Source of the DNA: Salegentibacter maritimus
GTDB taxonomy: Bacteria; Bacteroidota; Bacteroidia; Flavobacteriales; Flavobacteriaceae
Direction: 5' to 3'
Assembly: GCF_016236915.1 (NCBI RefSeq)
Contig: NZ_JAEHOK010000002.1
Coordinates: forward strand, 282,130-346,129
DNA: 64,000 nucleotides
This document shows, piece by piece, positions 35,891-42,699 of the stretch. Numbering within the stretch: position 1 is the stretch's first letter; each line of letters starts with the position of its first letter. A model generated the notes under the pieces. That model did no database searches. It saw only the letters and a program-made list of their open reading frames with translations, and was not told the DNA's origin. The translations under genes and the position numbers were made by a program.

Positions 35891-35933
35891 TGAGAGAAAT
35901 CATTTTTTATAAGTCGGTTTTATGCTAATTTTC
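35891..35933 (+). promoter_or_regulatory. CRP/FNR-like dyad and promoter before the coiled-coil gene
   Basis: A degenerate dyad TGAG-AGAA-ATCA (35891-35902) precedes TAATTTTC (35926-35933), which fits TAnnTTTn. The dyad centre is again exactly 29.5 bases before the -7 element. The left half (TGAG) is imperfect, so the site may be weak. Confidence 0.55.
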
Positions 35934-35956
35934 ATACTACATAAATATTTAAAGTT

Positions 35957-36397
35957 ATGGATAATATAAGAAAACGGCCTAAGGGAGATTTTATCGCTGA
36001 AGCCAATATGGAACAACTTTACGCACTTACAAAACACTGGAATTCAGATCTTCATTTTTTTAAAGATGACCTCAGTTTTCTACATAAACTTTTAGATAGC
36101 TATTTTATTTGGATAGATAAAGATGAGAATTATAGGATAGCTTCACGAATGAAGAATGAATTGCTGAGACTTAGAGAGCGTTGTGATGATTTATTGGATA
36201 AAACCGAAAAGCATACGCAGCAAATAGGGAAAATGATCCTTGAAAAGATGGAAGATAGCCGAATTTTTAGATTGGAACACGAACATTTGGAAGATGAGAT
36301 TGCTGCTTTTGTAAAAGCTTTTAGGTTAAATAGGCTTGAACTTTTTAAAATAACCGAATATATAAAAGACACCGATAAGCTACCCGATATTTCCTGA
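35957..36397 (+). CDS. Hypothetical coiled-coil protein, 146 aa
   Basis: A soluble, charged, helical protein with no membrane segment. It starts MDNIRKRPKGDFIAEANMEQL and is mostly amphipathic helices; a long central helix with RMKNELLRLRERCDDLLDKTEKHTQQIGKMILEK could pair as a coiled coil. I recognise no family. It stands between the P-type ATPase and the hibernation factor gene, each with its own CRP/FNR-like box at the same spacing, so it is likely part of the same stress response, possibly a scaffold or binding protein. That is inference. Confidence 0.72.
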   Translation: MDNIRKRPKGDFIAEANMEQLYALTKHWNSDLHFFKDDLSFLHKLLDSYFIWIDKDENYRIASRMKNELLRLRERCDDLLDKTEKHTQQIGKMILEKMEDSRIFRLEHEHLEDEIAAFVKAFRLNRLELFKITEYIKDTDKLPDIS

Positions 36398-36424
36398 AAC
36401 GCGGCAAAATTAAACGAGGCAACG

Positions 36425-36467
36425 TGACCGTTGTCATATTTTAAAAACAGCCTTGAATATACCTTTG
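36425..36467 (+). promoter_or_regulatory. CRP/FNR-type box and promoter of the hibernation factor gene
   Basis: A dyad TGAC-CGTT-GTCA (36425-36436) precedes TACCTTTG (36460-36467), which fits TAnnTTTG. The dyad centre lies 29.5 bases before the -7 element, exactly as at 30407 and 35891. The half-sites differ from those at 30407 (GAC instead of GAT). Confidence 0.7.
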
Positions 36468-36488
36468 TCTAAACTTAAAACTACTACT

Positions 36489-36788
36489 ATGCTCATCAAC
36501 ATTCAATTTATAAAAACAAAAGGAAAACCAAGTTTAACCGAATTAGTATCAGAACACCTCAACAAATTATCAGAAAAATATGAATGGCTTATTAGGGCCG
36601 AAGTTTATTTTAAAGAAGAAAATGATCCTAAGGGAAAGTCAAAAATTTGTGAAATAGAGCTAAGTGCTCCGGGACCAAGAATTTTTGCTTCCTCTACAGA
36701 AGAAAGTTTTGAATTAGCCATCAAAAAGACCATCTTCGAACTGGAACAGCAAGTTAAAAAACGTAAAGCTGTTTTTGTAGCTCACTAG
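36489..36788 (+). CDS. hpf: Ribosome hibernation promoting factor (HPF/RaiA family)
   Basis: A 99-residue short HPF/RaiA-type protein that binds the small ribosomal subunit and helps hold ribosomes inactive in slow growth. The family fold is visible in the spacing of ITSELVSEHLNKL-like helix 1 (SLTELVSEHLNKLSEKYE), the AEVYFKEEND strand, CEIELSAPGPRIFA and the second helix FELAIKKTIFELEQQVKKRKA. The ATG at 36489 is chosen: a TTG at 36453 lies upstream of the -7 element. It carries its own CRP/FNR-type box. It faces the DUF456 gene across a shared hairpin. Confidence 0.88.
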   Translation: MLINIQFIKTKGKPSLTELVSEHLNKLSEKYEWLIRAEVYFKEENDPKGKSKICEIELSAPGPRIFASSTEESFELAIKKTIFELEQQVKKRKAVFVAH

Positions 36789-36797
36789 GATGTTTGC

Positions 36798-36888
36798 AGA
36801 GACTGTTTGAAAATTAGAAATAGAATCATTCTTTTGGGTAAATTTCAATATCCCCAAGTTGAAGTTTAATCATTTTTAAACAGTCTCT
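36798..36888. terminator. Bidirectional terminator-like hairpin (outer stem without nested repeat)
   Basis: Arms AGAGACTGTTTGAAAA (36798-36813) and TTTTTAAACAGTCTCT (36873-36888) pair with one mismatch and are followed by a T-run, between the convergent hpf and DUF456 genes. The arms match those of the compound repeats at 12035 and 25955, but the loop here has no CGTCA-type inverted repeat. Confidence 0.75.
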
Positions 36889-36893
36889 TTTTT

Positions 36894-37391
36894 TTAAAAT
36901 AGTAAATCCCTAAAGCCCCAAACTTTATAACTAAAGAAAAGGAAGAAGCCTACTGCCACTATCAATTCCATAAAGGTAGATGCCAGTAAGCCAATAAAAG
37001 ACCCATAGGCCGCTCGCAAAGCCGATTTAGAGTCAGATTTATTGACGATTTCCCCAATAAAGGCCCCTACAAAAGCTCCAATTAGTATTCCTAAGGGGAT
37101 GGGGGTTAAAATTCCTACAACCAGCCCTATAGTAGCACCCCACATACCAGCTTTACTGCCACCATACCTTTTAGTTCCCATAGCCGGAATAACAAGTTGT
37201 AAGGCATAAATTATAGCGGCCAGAAAAAATGCTATGCCCAAAACCCAGTAATTTATGGGTATTGAAGGCGATAAATAGAGTAGTAATAATCCCAGCCAAC
37301 TAAGCGGTACCCCGGGCAATACCGGAAAAAAGCTTCCCAGAATTCCCAATATCATCAAAACCGCACCAATAACTATTAATAGTAAATCCAT
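36894..37391 (-). CDS. DUF456 domain membrane protein
   Basis: A 165-residue integral membrane protein of the DUF456 family, unknown in function. About four to five hydrophobic segments are visible, including LLIVIGAVLMILGILGSFFP, PGVPLSWLGLLLLYLS and two glycine-rich spans (GATIGLVVGILTPIPLGILIGAFVGAFIGEI, which shows the G-x-x-x-G packing typical of the family). Monocistronic on the minus strand, it ends beside the terminator hairpin at 36798-36888. The start MDLLLIVIGAVL is a normal membrane-protein beginning. Confidence 0.88.
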   Translation of the reverse strand: MDLLLIVIGAVLMILGILGSFFPVLPGVPLSWLGLLLLYLSPSIPINYWVLGIAFFLAAIIYALQLVIPAMGTKRYGGSKAGMWGATIGLVVGILTPIPLGILIGAFVGAFIGEIVNKSDSKSALRAAYGSFIGLLASTFMELIVAVGFFLFFSYKVWGFRDLLF

Positions 37392-37443
37392 AGTGTTTTT
37401 ATAAGTAGATTTTCAAATATAGATGAATTTCAAATAATTTTTC

Positions 37444-37485
37444 AACTAAAAAATTAGGTTAAACTAAAATCTTAGTTTATATTAG
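37444..37485 (+). promoter_or_regulatory. Two BlaI-type dyads upstream of the blaI operon
   Basis: Dyads AACTAA-AAAA-TTAGGTT (37444-37460) and TAAACTAA-AATC-TTAGTTTA (37460-37479) sit side by side, the second a perfect inverted repeat. A -7-like TATATTAG follows (37478-37485). Two tandem operators ahead of a BlaI/M56 operon suggest repression by the BlaI protein encoded from 37744. A repeat element lies between this and the gene. Confidence 0.5.
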
Positions 37486-37513
37486 CAGTATCGAATTTGA
37501 ATTTTCCGGGTTT

Positions 37514-37735
37514 GTCACTTCGAGCGGAGTCGAGAAGTCAGGATCTGATTTTAGATATAACGTCATCCTGAACTTGTTTCAGGACCTAATTTCAAATCGA
37601 CTTAGAATTCCGAAGTTATTCCGGAATAAAGTCTGAAATTAACTCAGCTTGACTATTTAGAAGTTTAATATTCAAAAAATAATAAGAGATTTCCGCCAGA
37701 GTTTATCCCGATTTCTAAGGGATGGAAATGACATA
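37514..37735. repeat. Composite REP-like repeat in the leader of the blaI operon (copy C)
   Basis: The 352-base gap 37392-37743 holds, after the dyads, a block beginning GTCACTTCGAGCGGAG (37514), a half-element CGTCATCCTGAACTTG (37561), and an end block with GGATGGAAATGACA (~37721-37735). The first and last are bounded by GTCA and TGAC like the other copies. The core motifs also occur at 48048-48169. No gene is seen in the gap. Confidence 0.7.
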
Positions 37736-37743
37736 AAAAGATT

Positions 37744-38106
37744 ATGAAACAACTAACCAAAGCCGAAGAAGAGATTATGCAAATTCTCTGGAAACTGGAG
37801 AAGGCTAATGTAGCTTCGATTATCGAGGAAATGCCAACACCCAAACCGGCGTACAATACGGTTTCTACCATTGTTAGAATACTGGAAGATAAAGGTTTTG
37901 TAGATCACGAAAAAAAGGGAAAAGGCTATTTATATTTTCCGCTTTTGGCTCGTGAAACCTATAGCAACCAAAGCATCAATAAGTTGATGAACAATTATTT
38001 TAATGGTTCCTTTAAAAGTATGGTTTCGTTTTTTATGAAGAAAAACGATATGGACACCAAAGATCTGGAGGCCATTTTAAAAGAAATCAATAAAAAAGAA
38101 CAATAA
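37744..38106 (+). CDS. blaI: BlaI/MecI/CopY family transcriptional regulator
   Basis: A 120-residue winged-helix repressor. The family pattern KAEEEIMQILWKLEKANVASIIEEM...KPAYNTVSTIVRILEDKGFVDHEKKGKGYLYFP is complete, with the C-terminal dimer helices. It normally represses its own operon and is inactivated by the membrane peptidase encoded next. The stop codon overlaps the M56 gene start by one base. Tandem dyads ~265 bases upstream are the candidate operators, although a repeat element sits between them and the start. Confidence 0.93.
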   Translation: MKQLTKAEEEIMQILWKLEKANVASIIEEMPTPKPAYNTVSTIVRILEDKGFVDHEKKGKGYLYFPLLARETYSNQSINKLMNNYFNGSFKSMVSFFMKKNDMDTKDLEAILKEINKKEQ

Positions 38107-39554
38107 TGTTTGAGTATATAATTCAGGTAATCGTTTTTCAACTTGGTTTTTTACTGCTGTACGAGCTGATGCTAAAAAAGGAAACCTTTTTTACAATAAA
38201 CAGGCTGTACTTACTGGTAACACCTTTAGTTTCCCTTTTACTGCCAGTATTGAAGTTTGAAAGCCTGGCCACACTGGTCCCGGCAGAATCTATCGCTGGC
38301 CTTCAGGTTTTGCTTCCCGAAGTTTATATTGGTGGCCAACCAGAAGCTAGTCAGGAGTTACCGGCGGTAAAGTTAGCCGTTCAACAGGGCTTGCAAATAA
38401 ACTGGTGGTTGGTTACTTATGTTGCGGGAGCGGTGCTGAGTTTAATGCTTTTGATAAAGAAATACCGGGATCTCAATCATTTGTTTCGTTTCAGAAGAAT
38501 TTCAGAAGATAAGGAGCTGCGAATTATTGAAGTTCCCAACTCTAAAATTGCCTGCACCTTTTATAAAACCGTGTTTTTAGGCGATAAATTATCTGAAGCT
38601 GAAAAGCAACAAATTTTATCTCATGAGTTGGTTCACGTAAAACAAAGACATAGCCTGGACCTGATATTTTTTGAAGCTTTAAAGATCATATTTTGGTTTA
38701 ATCCTTTGGTATACATCTACCAGAGTAGAATTGCCGTATTGCACGAGTTCATCGCCGATGCAAATGTGGTAAAAACCACAACCAAACGCAGCTATTATGA
38801 ACAGTTGCTCAACACCGCGTTTAACACGCAGAATATTTCATTCATCAATCAATTTTTTAACCATTCATTAATCAAAAAACGAATTAGTATGTTACAAAAA
38901 TCAAGATCAAAAACAATTGCGAAATACAAGTACTTATTTGTATTGCCTTTACTTTTTATGATGCTCACCTATGTGTCTTGTTCTGAAAATAGAGAGATAA
39001 ATGAAAAAGAAGAACCAATCTACCAACAGTTAACCGAGATTAAATTGGCGGTTCAGGAAGGTAAAGAACTATCGCTTGAAGAGAAGGAGGAATTATTTGA
39101 AATAATGAAAGTAGTGATGGATACTGAAAAACCTCCAATGCCACCATCGCCACCCTCTTTTGAAAAGTCTTCCACTGATAATTCGAACTCAGTTCCTTTT
39201 GGAGTGATTGAAGATGTTCCGGTTTTTAAAGGTTGTGAAGGTCTATCCTCTAATGAAGAAAGAAAAAAATGTACTAGTAATAAGATTTCACAATTCGTAA
39301 ATAAAAACTTTGATACCTCCATTGCAGAGAAAAGTGGTCTAACTGGGGTAAATCGTATAATTGTGCAATTTAGGATAGATGAAACCGGAAAAATAGTAGA
39401 TGTAAAAGCACGAGCGCCGCACCCTATTTTAGAAGAAGAGGCTATAAGAGTGATTTCTAAACTTCCACAGATGCAGCCGGGGAAGCAAAAAGGAGAAAAT
39501 ATTAGTGTGATGTATTCGCTTCCTATAGTTTTTCAAGTAGATGGTGGTGAATAA
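38106..39554 (+). CDS. M56 (BlaR1-type) membrane peptidase with TonB C-terminal domain
   Basis: A 482-residue membrane sensor. Several N-terminal spans hold the zinc protease motif HELVH at residues 173-177, with HEFIADANVV further on as the third-ligand region. The peptidase of this family cleaves the partner BlaI in response to an outside signal. After a last span and a lipoprotein-like CS element comes a ~100-residue periplasmic part with the Bacteroidota TonB C-terminal domain (IVQFRIDETGKIVDVKARAPHPILEEEAIRVISKLPQMQPGK). It overlaps the TPR gene by 14 bases. The signal detected is unknown. Confidence 0.93.
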   Translation: MFEYIIQVIVFQLGFLLLYELMLKKETFFTINRLYLLVTPLVSLLLPVLKFESLATLVPAESIAGLQVLLPEVYIGGQPEASQELPAVKLAVQQGLQINWWLVTYVAGAVLSLMLLIKKYRDLNHLFRFRRISEDKELRIIEVPNSKIACTFYKTVFLGDKLSEAEKQQILSHELVHVKQRHSLDLIFFEALKIIFWFNPLVYIYQSRIAVLHEFIADANVVKTTTKRSYYEQLLNTAFNTQNISFINQFFNHSLIKKRISMLQKSRSKTIAKYKYLFVLPLLFMMLTYVSCSENREINEKEEPIYQQLTEIKLAVQEGKELSLEEKEELFEIMKVVMDTEKPPMPPSPPSFEKSSTDNSNSVPFGVIEDVPVFKGCEGLSSNEERKKCTSNKISQFVNKNFDTSIAEKSGLTGVNRIIVQFRIDETGKIVDVKARAPHPILEEEAIRVISKLPQMQPGKQKGENISVMYSLPIVFQVDGGE

Positions 39555-40692
39555 AATAAGTATAATCATTTTATTAATGTTAGCCTTTAAAGCCGAAGCT
39601 CAAACTTCGGCTTTGGCGGTTTCCGATAGTTTGTATGCCGTAGGGGAATATGCTGAGGCTATAAATAAGCTTCAGGAAATAGATCCTCAAACAGAGAAAA
39701 CTTACTTAAAATTGGCTAAAAACTATGCGGCCAACCGGCAACCTGAGATTGCCCTGGAGAATTACAAAAAGGTTTTACGCAAAAATCCAAACCGGGTTTT
39801 AACCGCGGTAGATTATGGCAAATTATTAGTGAAAACTGGAAAACTACATCCAGCCGACAGTCTTTTTAACAAGCTGAGCAAAAAATATCCTCAAAATGCC
39901 AATTTTAAATATCAGCAGGGGTTAATTAAGGAGAAATTAAAAGACAGTACTGCTATGGAGTATTTCTTGTTTACCTTAGGCCTTGATACTACGCATCAGG
40001 GAGCACTGTATAAACTGGCAAAAGATAAATTGAAGAATCGCCAGTATACTATGGCGGAACATTTCAGTAAACAAGGCTTGCGTGCCAATCCTAATAGTGC
40101 CTCATTGCTTTCTATCCTTGCGCAAACCTATTCATCTTTAAAACTGTATAAGGAGGCAATTCCACGTTATGAGAAGTTAATAGCGTTAGGCGAAGGTACC
40201 GACTTCATCTATAACAAACTCGGATTTGCCTATTACCGGCTTGGCGATTATAAAAAAGCCATAGCGATGTATAAGGAAGCTTTGAATTTTGAAGATCGAA
40301 ATTCGGCCACGCATTACACGCTGGGGAAATTATATGCTTTAACCGGAAACTTAGATAAATCTGAAACGCATTTATTGATGTCAATTCTTATAAAAAAACA
40401 ACCGGTAGATGCCGAATTTTTTAGCCTGGGACTTACCTATAAAATGCAGGAAAAGCACAAAAACGCATTGGAATATTTTAATAAGGCCCTGGAAGAAAAT
40501 CCCGATCATGAAAGAGCTTTGTACGAACGAGCAGTGGCAGCAGATAATTATATGGCAGATCACGAAGCCGTAATTGGCTACTACGAGACGTATTTTAATA
40601 GATATAAGAGTATTGGGAACGACGGAATGCTTTATAGGGCAAAAACCAGAATAAGCGATCTAAAGCAAAAAATACATTTAGCTGAAAACTAA
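39541..40692 (+). CDS. TPR-repeat protein, 383 aa
   Basis: A secreted or periplasmic protein with a signal peptide (VVNKISIIILLMLAFKAEAQ) and about eight to nine TPR-like helix pairs, e.g. YLKLAKNYAANRQPEIALENYKKVL, FIYNKLGFAYYRLGDYKKAIAMYKEAL and HYTLGKLYALTGNLDKSETHL. TPR solenoids hold other proteins. Its start overlaps the end of the M56 gene by 14 bases, so the two are coupled and the protein may present or receive a signal for that sensor. Confidence 0.88.
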   Translation: MVVNKISIIILLMLAFKAEAQTSALAVSDSLYAVGEYAEAINKLQEIDPQTEKTYLKLAKNYAANRQPEIALENYKKVLRKNPNRVLTAVDYGKLLVKTGKLHPADSLFNKLSKKYPQNANFKYQQGLIKEKLKDSTAMEYFLFTLGLDTTHQGALYKLAKDKLKNRQYTMAEHFSKQGLRANPNSASLLSILAQTYSSLKLYKEAIPRYEKLIALGEGTDFIYNKLGFAYYRLGDYKKAIAMYKEALNFEDRNSATHYTLGKLYALTGNLDKSETHLLMSILIKKQPVDAEFFSLGLTYKMQEKHKNALEYFNKALEENPDHERALYERAVAADNYMADHEAVIGYYETYFNRYKSIGNDGMLYRAKTRISDLKQKIHLAEN

Positions 40693-40731
40693 TAAACTTT
40701 GCAGGTTTAAGTACTATCAAACTTATTTTTA

Positions 40732-41142
40732 ATGCTAATTAAACCTATCAAATTTAAAATCATTCCATTTTTCTTCAGTCTTTTTGTTTCTATTTTCGCC
40801 ACTGCACAGTAAGCTTTTGAAGTCAATATTTTTGTTGATACCGAAAAAAACATCTATTTGGAAGAGCAAAAAGTGAGTATGAGTGAACTTTTAAAAGAAA
40901 CTAAAGCTTTGATTTATAAGCAGCCGGCGTTGAAATATGACCGACTTACTTATAATATATATGCAGACAAAAACCTGAGACACGGATTTGTTATGGATAT
41001 AAATTATCAACTTTTAAGAGCCATGGAAGCTTTAAAGTCAAAGACTAATAAATATCTTTTGGAATATAAAAACCTCGATCTCGATAAGGCTAACTGGCAG
41101 TTAGAAATAAAGTCTTTAAAACTGGATGCAATAAAAGATTAG
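40732..41142 (+). pseudogene. ExbD-like periplasmic protein, interrupted by an in-frame TAA
   Basis: Reading from ATG 40732 gives a signal peptide (MLIKPIKFKIIPFFFSLFVS... ending ATAQ), then TAA (40810-40812), then an open frame to 41142 with an ExbD-like fold: AFEVNIFVDTEKNIYLEEQKVSMSELL. A CAA-to-TAA change would explain the stop (ATAQ-Q-AFEV). The remaining frame could still start at a TTG at 40858, but that would lose the signal peptide. Following the BlaI/M56/TPR genes, it likely was or is the last gene of that locus. Sequence error or readthrough cannot be excluded. Confidence 0.72.
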
Positions 41143-41178
41143 CCCTTCATTTTCAGTGGGCCTTCTCTTAATTTTCCT

Positions 41179-41186
41179 TACTTTTG
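41179..41186 (+). promoter_or_regulatory. -7 element before the lipoprotein gene
   Basis: TACTTTTG fits TAnnTTTG, 25 bases before the ATG at 41211. Confidence 0.5.
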
Positions 41187-41210
41187 CTTAAAGTACAAGT
41201 GTATTTGCCA

Positions 41211-41780
41211 ATGAAAAAAGCTTTACTCAATAATCGAGATTTAAAGGCTTTAAAACCTGTCTCGAAATTAAAGTCTTATTTATTCTCTAATAGCCTTTTG
41301 ATTTTTTTTCGGTATAGTCTACTTGCAGTTGCTGTTTTAATAATTGCTTCCTGTAATTTTGAAACCAGGAAAATTTCATCGGAAGAAGTACTGGAACTGG
41401 AAGCAAAGACGCTTAATTGGAAAGAAGTAGATGAATACCCGGCTTTTGAAGACTGCCGGAACGAAACCGAACTTTTAGCAGCCCGGGATTGTTTTGAGCG
41501 GGAAGTTGCTGAAAATATCTACGCTTACCTTTCTAAACAACAACCAGTAGTTACAGAATCTATAGACGATACGCTTTATCTTTACCTGGAAATAAATAGT
41601 TCTGGGCGTCCCGAAATAGATTCGGTTAAAATTGACTCTACTTTAAATAGCCAGTTACCTGAATTGCGATTGTGGTTAGACCAAAGTATAGATTCCCTTC
41701 CAAAAATTTATCCGGCAAGTAAGCGCGGGGTGCCGGTTTCTACGGTTTTTAAAATGCCTATTGTAATTAAAGCAGAGTAA
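41211..41780 (+). CDS. Lipoprotein, TonB C-terminal-like
   Basis: A 189-residue envelope lipoprotein. It has an unusually long N-terminal part: basic residues, then a hydrophobic stretch (LLIFFRYSLLAVAVLIIASC) with a lipobox-type cysteine near residue 47. The mature part has YPAFEDCRNETELLAARDCFEREVAENIYAYL, which repeats the P-x-F-x-x-C...CF pattern seen in the M56 protein upstream, and a beta-rich C-terminus (LYLYLEINSSGRPEIDSVKID). The ATG at 41211 is preferred because the earlier TTG lies inside the -7 element. Likely another part of the same signalling locus, by resemblance only. Confidence 0.72.
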   Translation: MKKALLNNRDLKALKPVSKLKSYLFSNSLLIFFRYSLLAVAVLIIASCNFETRKISSEEVLELEAKTLNWKEVDEYPAFEDCRNETELLAARDCFEREVAENIYAYLSKQQPVVTESIDDTLYLYLEINSSGRPEIDSVKIDSTLNSQLPELRLWLDQSIDSLPKIYPASKRGVPVSTVFKMPIVIKAE

Positions 41781-41791
41781 TTATTAGAAAC

Positions 41792-41823
41792 ATAACATTT
41801 TTGTTATATAACATTTTTGTTAT
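41792..41823 (+). promoter_or_regulatory. Tandem 16-bp palindromes upstream of hicAB
   Basis: Two perfect back-to-back copies of ATAACATTTTTGTTAT (41792-41807 and 41808-41823), each with inverted ends ATAACA/TGTTAT, lie 11 bases before the hicA GTG. Such tandem dyads are the usual sites of HicB autorepression. Confidence 0.75.
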
Positions 41824-41834
41824 AAATTTAACGT

Positions 41835-42035
41835 GTGAATTCGGTTTCCTTAATTAAAGTGATAAAAAAGGATGGCTGGTATCTCGTTAGAACTAGAGGA
41901 AGTCACCATCATTTCAAACATCCTGAAAAGAGAGGGATTGTTACCATTCCACATCCTAAAAAAGATCTTCCCAAGGGAACCGTAAATTCAATTCTAAAAC
42001 AAGCTAGAATTAAAAAATATAATGAAAAAGATTAA
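41835..42035 (+). CDS. hicA: HicA family mRNA interferase toxin
   Basis: A 66-residue toxin of the double-stranded RNA-binding-fold HicA family. The family motif DGWYLVRTRGSHHHFKHPEKRGIVTIPHPKKDLPKGTV is almost complete, including the catalytic histidine in GSHHHF. It cleaves mRNA and tmRNA when free. Translation starts at GTG 41835. It overlaps hicB by 14 bases. Tandem palindromes precede the operon. Confidence 0.9.
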   Translation: MNSVSLIKVIKKDGWYLVRTRGSHHHFKHPEKRGIVTIPHPKKDLPKGTVNSILKQARIKKYNEKD

Positions 42036-42426
42036 TGTATATGTTGAAAAGGCCGAGGACGGGACTTACTGGGGAAGTACTCAAAACCTCCCAGGCGTAG
42101 TAAGTGCTTTTGGAAGTTCATTAGATGATTTAAAACAAAATTTAAGAGTTGCGTTTAAAGATTATATAGAAGTAGCGGAAGATCTAAATGAAGAATGGTT
42201 AGATGAAATTAAAGGTTCAACAGAATTTGAATATAGACTTGATATAGCTTCATTTTTTAAACTTCTTCCAATAAAAATTTCAGCTATTGCCGAAAAATCT
42301 GGTATAAATCCTTCGCTTATGAGACAATATGCCAGTGGAAAAGCAAATGCCTCAGAAGAAAGAGCAAGAAAAATAGAAAAAGCTATTCACGAACTAGGTG
42401 AAGACCTTCTTTCCATTTCTATTTAA
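42022..42426 (+). CDS. hicB: HicB family antitoxin
   Basis: A 134-residue antitoxin. The N-terminal half has the HicB ferredoxin/RNase H-like core (VYVEKAEDGTYWGSTQNLPGVVSAFGSSLDDLKQNLR), which inhibits HicA. The C-terminal half is a helix-turn-helix (IKISAIAEKSGINPSLMRQYASGKANASEERARKIEKAI) that should bind the tandem palindromes upstream. It overlaps hicA by 14 bases and the convergent YciI gene by 4 bases. Confidence 0.9.
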   Translation: MKKINVYVEKAEDGTYWGSTQNLPGVVSAFGSSLDDLKQNLRVAFKDYIEVAEDLNEEWLDEIKGSTEFEYRLDIASFFKLLPIKISAIAEKSGINPSLMRQYASGKANASEERARKIEKAIHELGEDLLSISI

Positions 42427-42698
42427 TCCCCAATTGCCACATTCCACTTTTTTACCGACCAACTTTTTATAAGTCCGTTTTTTGTATAAGGATCGTTTTC
42501 TGCAAAAGCTTTGGCAATCTTATCACTGTTGGCTTTAAAAACCAATACAGCTTCGTTAGCCGAATCTATGGCTCCGCCAAGCAGCAAATATCCTTCATTA
42601 AAATACTCGGTTGCGTGGCTTAAGTGGTCTTTTCGATATTTTTCCCGTTCCTCCAGGTAATTTTCAGGGGTAGTGTATGTTAATATATAGTAATTCAT
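42423..42698 (-). CDS. YciI family protein
   Basis: A 91-residue single-domain protein of the YciI/YCII superfamily. The pattern YYILTYTTPENYLEEREKYRKDHLSHATEYFNEGYLLLGGAI has the conserved His/Asp surroundings (RKDHLSHA...), with ENDPYTKNGLIKSWSVKKWNV at the end. Function is not settled; some members act as dehalogenase-like enzymes. Start MNYYILTY is preferred over an upstream start that would overlap the glycosyltransferase end. The gene is one base after the glycosyltransferase stop, so it is coupled to it. Confidence 0.82.
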   Translation of the reverse strand: MNYYILTYTTPENYLEEREKYRKDHLSHATEYFNEGYLLLGGAIDSANEAVLVFKANSDKIAKAFAENDPYTKNGLIKSWSVKKWNVAIGD

Positions 42699-42699
42699 C

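Noticed and set aside
41143..41170. GCCC-N12-GGGC hairpin after the ExbD-like pseudogene
   Set aside because: Short stem and no proper T-run; not enough for a terminator.
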